NCBI RefSeq assembly: GCF_017426725.1
Contig: NZ_JAERMS010000013.1
Coordinates: 1-63,422, forward strand
DNA from: Prevotella illustrans
GTDB lineage: Bacteria; Bacteroidota; Bacteroidia; Bacteroidales; Bacteroidaceae
Direction: 5' to 3'
DNA length: 63,422 bases
Positions within the stretch are counted from its first letter, which is position 1, and each line of letters begins with the position of its first letter. Shown one piece after another: positions 9,286 through 15,564 of the stretch. A model generated the notes under the pieces. It worked only from the letters and a program-made list of their open reading frames with translations. It did no database searches and was not told where the DNA came from. The position numbers were made by a program, and so were the translations under genes.

Positions 9286-9373
9286 GTCCCACGTTCCGCA
9301 TCGTCCGAGAGCGTGGGACGATTGTTTTCCGCAAACCGCCGGCCGGGATTTTCCGTTTTCCGTCGTGTGTTCA
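9286..9373. repeat. Dispersed stem-loop element, copy 1
   Basis: GTCCCACG (9286-9293) pairs with CGTGGGAC (9312-9319). It is followed by GATTGTTTTCC, GCAAACCGCC and GTTTTCCGTCGTGTG. About 85 bases match copy 2 at 29963-30043, and a diverged copy is at 52127. It could act as a terminator for the ORF6N gene (TTGTTTT tail), but the similarity extends well past the stem. Confidence 0.75.
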
Positions 9374-9399
9374 ATGCCAAATTTCACGATTTTTGTTTA

Positions 9400-9496
9400 T
9401 CCGAGGCCTCGGATGAGTGGAAAACAAGAAAAACAGTGCTTCCGAGGCCTCGGATGAGCGGAAAATGAGAAAATCTACGCTTCGGCCACGGCCGAA
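9400..9496. repeat. 41-bp-period palindrome array A (three units)
   Basis: TCCGAGGCCTCGGA is present at 9400-9413 and 9441-9454, and TTCGGCCACGGCCGAA at 9481-9496. The palindrome centres are 9406.5, 9447.5 and 9488.5, exactly 41 apart. The linkers share a GGAAAA...AGAAAA pattern. The third palindrome differs in sequence but remains symmetrical. With the stem-loop element this fills the 378-base gap between ORF6N and trpB. Confidence 0.85.
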
Positions 9497-9606
9497 ATGC
9501 AGAAAACGGTAAAATCTATGGGGCTTACGGTTGAATACATTTGTTAAGCCAATATATTTATATTTCATACCTTATCATTCTAAAATAATCAGTACGGACA
9601 AGGGTG

Positions 9607-10809
9607 TTAGAAGTTACCATACTCTTTGGCGAGGGCCTTGTTCTTGAGATAAGTATCTACGTCTTTGTCGCCACGTCCGCTGACTGTCAGCACGACAATA
9701 TCGTCACTTTTAAATTCTATTTTACTCAAGGCCGCAACGGCATGGGCACTCTCAATAGCCGGGATGATACCCTCCATTCGGGTGAGTTCATAACCCGCGT
9801 AAATCGTTTCGTCGTCGTTGATGGCCAAGACCTGTGTGCGGCCGCTTTGTGCCAGTTGCGCGTGCATCGGTCCGATACCCGGATAATCCAGTCCGGCACT
9901 GATGGAAAACGCCTCTTTGATTTGTCCGTCATCCGTTTGCATGACGAGGGTGCGCGCTCCATGAATGACACCTTCGGTGCCGCAGTGCATTGTGGCTGCC
10001 GTAAAGTCGGTATCAATTCCTTGACCACCGGCCTCTGCCAGGTATATCTTTACCCTTTCGTCTTCAATGTAGTGATATATGGTGCCTGCGGCGTTACTGC
10101 CTCCGCCAATACAAGCTACCAGATAGTCGGGGTAATCACGTCCGACCTGTTCTTGTAATTGGTATTTTATTTCTTCAGAAATGACACTCTGCATCCTTGC
10201 CACAATGTCGGGATACGGATGAGGTCCCACGGTAGAGCCGACGATATAGAATGTGTCTTGCGGATGGCAGCACCAGTCACGGATGGCTTCTGAGCAGGCG
10301 TTGCTCAGGGTCATGTTGCCTGTCGTGACGGGATGAACCGTTGCTCCTAACATGCGCATGCGTTCTACATTGACATGCTGGCGTTCTATATCGGTGGCAC
10401 CCATGAATATTTCACACTGCATGCCCATCAAGGCGCAAACCGTAGCGGTCGCAACGCCATGCTGGCCTGCGCCGGTTTCGGCAATGATGCGTGTTTTCCC
10501 CATCCGGCGGGCCATCAGAATCTGCCCGACCGTGTTATTTATTTTATGTGCGCCGGTATGATTGAGATCTTCACGCTTCAAGTAGAGCCGGCAACCATAT
10601 TTCTCGCTCATACGCCGGGCATAATAAAGAGGCGAGGGCCGACCCACATAATCCTTCAGCAGTTGATGATACTCTTTCTTGAAAGATTCGCTTTCAAGAA
10701 TGGATTGATAGGACTGTTGCAAATCGGTTACGCACTTGTACAATATCTCCGGAACATAGGCACCGCCAAAGTTTCCGTAAAAGCCATTATTATCGGGTTG
10801 ATTTCTCAT
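9607..10809 (-). CDS. trpB: Tryptophan synthase beta chain
   Basis: This PLP enzyme condenses indole with serine to make tryptophan, normally in an alpha2-beta2 complex with TrpA. At 400 residues it is of standard TrpB1 type. The PLP lysine lies in REDLNHTGAHKINN, and the phosphate-binding loop is GGGSNAAG. The beta-replacement segment ETGAGQHGVA is intact. No trpA is found in the window. It is the last gene of a shortened trp operon, 34 bases after trpF, and converges on the ORF6N gene. Confidence 0.97.
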   Translation of the reverse strand: MRNQPDNNGFYGNFGGAYVPEILYKCVTDLQQSYQSILESESFKKEYHQLLKDYVGRPSPLYYARRMSEKYGCRLYLKREDLNHTGAHKINNTVGQILMARRMGKTRIIAETGAGQHGVATATVCALMGMQCEIFMGATDIERQHVNVERMRMLGATVHPVTTGNMTLSNACSEAIRDWCCHPQDTFYIVGSTVGPHPYPDIVARMQSVISEEIKYQLQEQVGRDYPDYLVACIGGGSNAAGTIYHYIEDERVKIYLAEAGGQGIDTDFTAATMHCGTEGVIHGARTLVMQTDDGQIKEAFSISAGLDYPGIGPMHAQLAQSGRTQVLAINDDETIYAGYELTRMEGIIPAIESAHAVAALSKIEFKSDDIVVLTVSGRGDKDVDTYLKNKALAKEYGNF

Positions 10810-10843
10810 CTTGTTTATATAGTTATCATGTTATAAAAACAAT

Positions 10844-11560
10844 CTATAGGTCTGAACAGCTATTGAGTAAACTGATAAAATCCTTCAATAAAACAACATC
10901 TTTCATTCCGGGGGAAGTCTCGAATCTTGAATTTAAATCTATTCCTGCCATTCGGGGATGGCGCAGAGAATGAATTCGAATGGCGTCGTTGGGGCCAATG
11001 CCGCCACTCAGTAAGAAGGGAATATCTCCATCGTATGATTCGAGCAAAGACCGGTCGAACTGTTGGCCACTACCTCCTTGTAATGGTGTCTTTGTGTCGA
11101 AGAGAAAAAGGTCTACATCGTGCTCATAAGCTTTGTATTGTTCGATATCCTCACGGCTTGCTATTGATATAGTCTTGATTATTTTGATATGTGGTTGAAT
11201 GTCGGGTATTAAAGTAGCCCGTAGATTGCGAATCATCGTGGGACTCTCGTGCCCATGAAGTTGAATATAATCAAGACCGAAAGTGTAAACGCGTGTAATG
11301 ATATTCTGAGCCATATCGTCCACAAAGACGCCAACACGCTTGGGTCTACGCTTCACGGTTGAGGCTGTTGAAGCTATTGGTTCCGTACTAAGAGGCTTTT
11401 TCTCCTTTTGAGTCGAAATCGGCGTTTCCGGCAGCCGTGGAATTGCTGCCACGTAACGTTTGCTCTGTGGGTGGAAGATAAAACCTAACATGTCTACATC
11501 TAAAGCAGAAACTGCTGCTATATTTTTGGCATCACGCATGCCACAAACTTTTATAATCAT
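10844..11560 (-). CDS. trpF: Phosphoribosylanthranilate isomerase with a long insert
   Basis: TrpF isomerises phosphoribosylanthranilate in tryptophan synthesis. The (beta/alpha)8 start MIIKVCGMRD carries the catalytic Cys, and a catalytic Asp is expected in VGVFVDD. Other core strands are DYIQLHGHE and FLLSGGIG. The protein has 238 residues, longer than the usual 200-210. The excess lies at about residues 40-73, a Lys/Pro/Ser/Thr-rich stretch between strands, probably a disordered loop. Its ATG overlaps the TGA of a trpC remnant (ATGA), the normal coupling for an intact trpC-trpF junction. Confidence 0.92.
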   Translation of the reverse strand: MIIKVCGMRDAKNIAAVSALDVDMLGFIFHPQSKRYVAAIPRLPETPISTQKEKKPLSTEPIASTASTVKRRPKRVGVFVDDMAQNIITRVYTFGLDYIQLHGHESPTMIRNLRATLIPDIQPHIKIIKTISIASREDIEQYKAYEHDVDLFLFDTKTPLQGGSGQQFDRSLLESYDGDIPFLLSGGIGPNDAIRIHSLRHPRMAGIDLNSRFETSPGMKDVVLLKDFISLLNSCSDL

Positions 11561-11683
11561 CTTAATTCATTTAAAAATTGATACAATGCAAGGGTGGGTT
11601 GTGAGGATTTCATAAAGTATTGTTTCTTCACGGGTTAGCAACTCGTGATTCATGATTCTGGAAAAAACTTCTTTTGTATCCAT
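11557..11683 (-). pseudogene. trpD-trpC deletion scar
   Basis: An ATG at 11683 opens a 38-codon frame that begins MDTKEVFSRIMNHELLTREE, like the N-terminus of anthranilate phosphoribosyltransferase (TrpD), and then turns into unrelated sequence ending at TGA (11567). From about 11622 another frame reads QYFMKSSQPTLALYQFLNEL followed by R and a TGA that overlaps the trpF ATG. This resembles the C-terminus of TrpC. The simplest reading is one deletion joining the first 20 or so codons of trpD to the last 20 or so of trpC out of frame. The TrpD match is the weaker of the two. Confidence 0.6.
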
Positions 11684-11720
11684 AAGTTATATATTTTAGA
11701 TATAAGCAAAGTTGAATGAT

Positions 11721-11750
11721 AAAAAAGGCCTGCCGTAAGAACGACAGGCC
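11721..11750 (-). terminator. trp attenuator terminator
   Basis: On the minus strand GGCCTGTCG pairs with CGGCAGGCC (one U-G pair) and is followed by a run of T residues. It lies between the leader peptide and the trpD remnant, the position of a classical transcription attenuator. Confidence 0.85.
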
Positions 11751-11792
11751 CCCAATATGTATTTCTTATATGAATGATAACACACGGCTTCG

Positions 11793-11855
11793 TTACTCAC
11801 GACTTTTGAATCTTGAGCTACGCCACCACCATGATGCTGTTAAAATCATATTCAT
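11793..11855 (-). CDS. trpL: trp leader peptide
   Basis: This 20-codon frame encodes MNMILTASWWWRSSRFKSRE, with three consecutive Trp codons, just downstream of a strong promoter and upstream of a terminator hairpin. Ribosome stalling at the Trp codons when charged tRNA-Trp is scarce should favour read-through into trpF-trpB. It is short, but the triple Trp, the position and the terminator together make the call firm. The leader now controls a damaged operon. Confidence 0.85.
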   Translation of the reverse strand: MNMILTASWWWRSSRFKSRE

Positions 11856-11882
11856 ATTTGCAATGAGATTAATAATCAGTTG

Positions 11883-11913
11883 CAAATATACGGCTTTTCT
11901 GTAAACCGACAAA
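11883..11913 (-). promoter_or_regulatory. trp operon promoter
   Basis: On the minus strand TTTG (11913-11910), a 19-base gap and TATATTTG (11890-11883) form a full consensus promoter, about 28 bases before the trpL ATG. Confidence 0.75.
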
Positions 11914-12119
11914 TATTTTTATATAAAAAGTGAAGAAAAAGTAGTGTTTTGTTAGTAAACAGGTTAAAATATACGCATGCTCCTGACGAATATACCGGTG
12001 ATGAAACCTCCTGCTTCACCATTTAAGTCCATCCTGCTTCCCGTGGTTTTGTCAGAAAAAATGCCCTGATTTTAACACTTCCGCAACGCTTCATCCGGCT
12101 GCCGGCACGGCGGAAAAAG

Positions 12120-12279
12120 TCCTTCGCTTTGCCGATTTTTTATACCCTTTTACGCCCAAAGCTATGCTTTTATCGGCTCAAAGCATAGCGATTACACCGC
12201 CAAAGCATAACTTTTAGCCGGCAAAAGGGCCGCGATTATGGCCTAAAAGCATAGCGATTAAAGGTAAAAAAGCGAAGGA
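12120..12279. repeat. 22-bp-period palindrome array D, flanked by an inverted repeat
   Basis: Five 15-bp units of the form CAAAGCTATGCTTTT, some degenerate, have centres at 12164, 12186, 12208, 12230 and 12252, exactly 22 apart. TCCTTCGCTTT (12120-12130) and AAAGCGAAGGA (12269-12279) are perfect inverted flanks. A related array is at 52476. The bases 11941-12119 before it hold no gene I can support. Confidence 0.8.
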
Positions 12280-12447
12280 TAAATACACTAAAAAGCACAA
12301 ACTATTGATAACCAGCGTTTTATAAACTCGCTCTACAATCGCTTATTTTCGTCCGTCTCTTTTCTTTTTCCAAATAAGGCCACTTTTTTGAGGGTAGATG
12401 TAAAGATTATTCAGGGTAAAGACATAAGGACAGATTTTCCATGTGTT

Positions 12448-12628
12448 TTTTTTGACATAAAGACATAAAGACATATTTTTATATGAGGCGTCGCAAGCGA
12501 CGGAATAAAGACATAAAGCTAATCACACTTCACATTAGCTTTATGTCTTTTTGGGCCGCTTGCGGCCCTTATGTCTTTGTTCCTCGCGGCCGAAAAATAT
12601 GTCCTTATGTCTTTATGTCAAAAAACAA
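12448..12628. repeat. Nested palindromes with a GACATAAAG repeat
   Basis: TTTTTTGACATAAAGACATA around 12453-12472 is repeated inverted at about 12608-12627. Inside lie three perfect hairpins: CGTCGC/GCGACG (12489-12502), AAAGACATAAAGCTAAT with its complement (12507-12550), and GGGCCGC/GCGGCCC (12553-12568). Another copy of the outer arm follows near 12642. Reading frames that cross this stretch are repeat artefacts. The bases 12280-12447 and 12660-12870 contain no gene I can support. Confidence 0.75.
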
Positions 12629-12870
12629 CAACCTAAGAAAAATATGTCCTTATGTCTTATTGCTTTTACAACAAGGTTTGCAAGATACGTCTTCATTTTC
12701 TTTTTGTCAAGCTTCTTATTAAGGGTTTTTAAGGAGATATTAAGGTTTTTAAGATGCGATAATGCGTTAAAAATGACCTTTCCATTAAAAAATCTCAAAT
12801 TCGCAACTCATTTTTTGTTATTTTTGTGTAGCCGTTTGCTGTTTTCGCACGAAACGAACAACCCGGCAGG

Positions 12871-13001
12871 CGTAGGGGCGTGATTCATCACGTTCCGAAT
12901 CCCACGAGAAAACAAACAATCACGCCCCACGCCATGACAATGAACCCGACGCTGGCGGCTCACGCCACGACAGGCGGAACGTGATGAATCACGCCCCTAC
13001 G
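12871..13001. repeat. 27-bp perfect inverted repeat
   Basis: CGTAGGGGCGTGATTCATCA plus CGTTCCG at 12871-12897 is exactly reverse-complemented at 12975-13001. The 77 bases between are GC-rich with further ACGCC motifs. Repeats beginning GTAGGGGCG are common intergenic elements in many bacteria, so this is probably one member of such a class. Confidence 0.75.
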
Positions 13002-13048
13002 GCTGACGCCACGACGCGCCCCCGATAACCCGCAACCCTATATATAAT

Positions 13049-13345
13049 GAAAGAATTTGGAGGATTTGGAAAGATTTGTAGAATTTACTCGCCTGTCGGC
13101 TCATCAACTCGTCTCGGCGAAGCCGACTGAAGGAGTGTGCCTCACGGCACAGAAATCTTACAAATCGGGACAAATCGAACAAATAGATACAGATGGAAAA
13201 GGATTTGTAGAATTTGGAAAGATTTGTAGAATTTCTCGGCGAAGCCGACTGAAAAAGAATGTGCCTCCCAGCACAGACGTGTTGATGAGCCGTCAGGCGA
13301 GTAAATCCTACAAATCGGGACAAGTCGAACAAATAGAAAAGGAAT
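13049..13345. repeat. GxxExxY-associated hairpin repeats, upstream units
   Basis: There are two units of about 148 bp before the GxxExxY gene. Each starts with GATTTGGAAAGATTTGTAGA-like sequence, has an inner TCGGC/GCCGA hairpin and a GTGCC/GGCAC hairpin, and ends in ACAAATCGGGACAAATCGAA. The outer arms are complementary (12 of 14 inner and 12 of 16 outer positions), so each unit can fold on itself. The second unit carries the GTTGATGAGCCGTCAGGCGA block inverted relative to the others. Confidence 0.8.
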
Positions 13346-13348
13346 AGC

Positions 13349-13774
13349 ATGAATTTGATAGACAGACATAACAAGAAGTATGAGTTCTTCTGTGAGATAA
13401 CCGGAGAGGCTATGCGTGTGCACCGCGAATATCACCATGGTCTGTTAGAATCTGCCTATGAGGCGGCATTGAAATACTTGCTGGAACAGAAAGGATTCAA
13501 GGTTGAACAACAGGTTATGCTTCCCATCTATTGGAAAACCGTCAGACTTGAGCAAACCTATAGAATGGATTTGGTGGTAAACGGAAATATCATTATAGAA
13601 CTGAAAGCAATTAACCATGTTGACACTCCTCATCGTCGTCAGCTTTGGAACTATATGAACCTGACCCACCTACCTTATGGTATGCTGATAAATTTCAGTC
13701 CTGATGGTTTGTATTCTGAATGGTATCACCGCAACGAAGTCACAGGAGAAATAGACAAAATCAAGCTTATGTAA
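13349..13774 (+). CDS. GxxExxY family protein (PD-(D/E)XK-like)
   Basis: This 141-residue soluble protein contains the name-giving GLLESAY (about residue 31), a conserved CEITGEAMRVHRE lead-in, and RMDLVVNGNIIIELKAI. The last gives the D...ELK pattern of the PD-(D/E)XK nuclease fold (PDDEXK_3-like). Biological function is not established. The gene sits alone, enclosed on both sides by long hairpin repeats, and starts four bases after the end of one unit. Its AT-rich composition contrasts with the GC-rich island downstream. The start ATG gives MNLIDRHNKKYEFFCEITG, the usual length before the first motif. Confidence 0.88.
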   Translation: MNLIDRHNKKYEFFCEITGEAMRVHREYHHGLLESAYEAALKYLLEQKGFKVEQQVMLPIYWKTVRLEQTYRMDLVVNGNIIIELKAINHVDTPHRRQLWNYMNLTHLPYGMLINFSPDGLYSEWYHRNEVTGEIDKIKLM

Positions 13775-13775
13775 A

Positions 13776-14250
13776 ATGGAGGATTTGGAAGATTTACTCG
13801 GCGCAGCCGACTGAAAGAGAGTGTGCCTCACGGCACAGAAATCTTACAAATCGGGACAAATCGAACAAATAAATATAGATGAAAAAGGATTTGGAGAATT
13901 TGGAAAGATTTGGAGGATTTATTCGCCTGACGACTCATCAACTCGTCTCGGCGCAGCCGACTGTAGGAGTGTGTCTCTCGGCACAGAAATCTTACAAATC
14001 GGGACAAATCGAACAAATAAATATAGATGAAAAAGGATTTGGAGAATTTGGAAAGATTTGGAGGATTTATTCGCCTGACGACTCATCAACTCGTCTCGGC
14101 GCAGCCGACTGGAAGGAGTGTCCTGCGGACAGAAATCTTACAAATCGGGACAAATCGAACAAATAAATATAGATGAAAAAAGATTTGGAAGATTTGGAAA
14201 GATTTGGAGGATTTCTCGGCGAAGCCGACTGAAAAAGAGTGTGCCTCACA
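13776..14250. repeat. GxxExxY-associated hairpin repeats, downstream units
   Basis: A shortened unit (13776-13886), two full units (13887-14034, 148 bp, and 14035-14180, 146 bp) and a 5' half-unit (14181-14250) follow the gene in direct orientation. They match the upstream units closely. The units are open in several frames on both strands, so predicted proteins here repeat one another and are not considered genes. Beyond them, 14251-14330 contains a CGGGCGGGCCGCCCG hairpin and a TATATGTATAATAAG tail. Confidence 0.8.
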
Positions 14251-14383
14251 ATAGTCATCCGACCCCACGCTAACGGGCGGGCCGCCCGATAATACGCAAC
14301 TATATGTATAATAAGATGAAAAACGGCAAATGCCGGCAGGCTTTCCGGCCTCTCAAAAAACATTCCTACAAATGCCGACAGCC

Positions 14384-14644
14384 TTGCCGAGGTTCGGCAA
14401 ACGTCAAGACGTAACGGATGTTAAATGCCGAGGTTCGGCAAACGTCAAGACGTAACAGATGTTAAATGCCGAGGTTCGGCAAACGCCAAGACACAACGGA
14501 TGTTAAATGACGAGGTTCGGCAAACGTCAAGACACAACGGATGTTAAATGCCGAAGCTCGACAAACGTCAAGGCGTAACAGATGTTAAATGCCGGAGTTC
14601 GGCAAACGTCAAGGCAAACGACGGCAGACTTTCCGAAGCTCGGC
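14384..14644. repeat. 41-bp-period palindrome array B1 (seven units)
   Basis: The units are centred on GCCGAGGTTCGGC-type dyads at 14392, 14433, 14474, 14515, 14556, 14597 and 14638, each exactly 41 apart. Linkers read AACGTCAAGACGTAACGGAT followed by GTTAAAT, with small changes. Dyad variants include GCCGGAGTTCGGC and TCCGAAGCTCGGC. There is no unique spacer, and 41 is not a multiple of three, so it is neither CRISPR nor coding. It marks the left edge of the GC-rich surface-protein island. Confidence 0.9.
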
Positions 14645-14718
14645 AAACGCCCCGGCAAACGAGGGGACAAAAAACAAGAAATCATTTTTAATCATTTAAT
14701 CAAAAAAAAGAATTTATT

Positions 14719-15534
14719 ATGGCAAACGAAAGCAAAGTAGCTCAGGTTGGTACCATTGACTTGCACAGCCTGACCAACGACGCTCACTTCATCTATATGA
14801 AGGACGTGGAGAATGTGATAGAAGAAGACGAGGCGGCAAAAACCGTGGCGAGAATACAAACCGCCGTGAAAGCCCTCAAGGAAGCCGTGAAGGAGGAAGA
14901 CGAACGCCTCATCCTCTCGAAGAAAAGTCAATACACCGACCAGATTGCCGCCAAGGACCGCGAGCGCGACTCCATTTTCCGAGGCTACCGCACCGCCGTG
15001 AAGGGAATGCTGCGCATGCCCGTGGCGGAAATGGCCGAGTCGGCCGCCGACCTGTGGCAGCACCTCAAGGACTACAACATCGACCCCGAGATGCAGCTCG
15101 AGCGCGAGACGGCGCGCATCATGAACCTCGTCGACGACCTCAACACCAAGTTCGCCACGCAGGTGAGCAAGCTCGGTCTGAAGCCCTACGTCGACGCCCT
15201 CAGGGCAGCCAACGACACGGTGGAAGAACTGCTCGCCACCCGCACCGACGATCGCTCGCAGCAGATAGCCGGCGCGCTGCGCAAGGCACGCTTGGCAAGC
15301 GACGAGGCCTATCTGGACACCGTGCGCCTGATCAACGCCATGGCCGTGGTGGGCACCGAGAAGAGCCTCACGCCGCTCATCAACTACCTCAACGCCAACA
15401 TCAAGCGCTACAAGGAGCAGGTGATGACGCGCGGCAAGAAAAAGGACGACGACCGACCCGAGAAGTACGGCGGCGACAACACGACGACCGCCCGCACGGC
15501 CGACACGCTTACGGCAGCGGACGAGAATTCATAA
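14719..15534 (+). CDS. DUF6261 family protein
   Basis: This 271-residue, soluble, highly helical and charged protein begins with a short strand and then DLHSLTNDAHFIYM, a stretch I associate with the Bacteroidetes family DUF6261. Function is unknown. No signal peptide is seen, unlike its neighbours. The C-terminal 40 residues are Lys/Asp/Thr-rich and probably disordered. It opens the GC-rich island, with the large surface gene only 30 bases away, so the two are likely co-transcribed. Codon use is clearly richer in G/C at third positions than in the genes outside the island. Confidence 0.7.
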   Translation: MANESKVAQVGTIDLHSLTNDAHFIYMKDVENVIEEDEAAKTVARIQTAVKALKEAVKEEDERLILSKKSQYTDQIAAKDRERDSIFRGYRTAVKGMLRMPVAEMAESAADLWQHLKDYNIDPEMQLERETARIMNLVDDLNTKFATQVSKLGLKPYVDALRAANDTVEELLATRTDDRSQQIAGALRKARLASDEAYLDTVRLINAMAVVGTEKSLTPLINYLNANIKRYKEQVMTRGKKKDDDRPEKYGGDNTTTARTADTLTAADENS

Positions 15535-15564
15535 AACAAAACTTTTACTAAAATAATAAGCAAA

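Noticed and set aside
9286..9330. Integron attC site in the stem-loop that follows accessory genes
   Set aside because: The core sites expected for attC (RYYYAAC and GTTRRRY) are not at the stem ends, and no integron integrase is in the window.
12483..12883. Overlapping plus-strand frames of 79 and 110 codons
   Set aside because: They cross nested palindromes and repeats, and their text follows the GACATAAAG repeat.
13057..14363. Several 60-140 codon reading frames on both strands in the GxxExxY repeat region
   Set aside because: They are readings of the same 148-bp repeat and copy each other (SYKSGQIEQI-type text). None has a ribosome site or a recognisable domain.
14384..14644. Possible CRISPR array in the 41-bp repeats
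   Set aside because: The whole 41-bp unit repeats, linkers included, so there are no unique spacers. No cas gene is present in the window.
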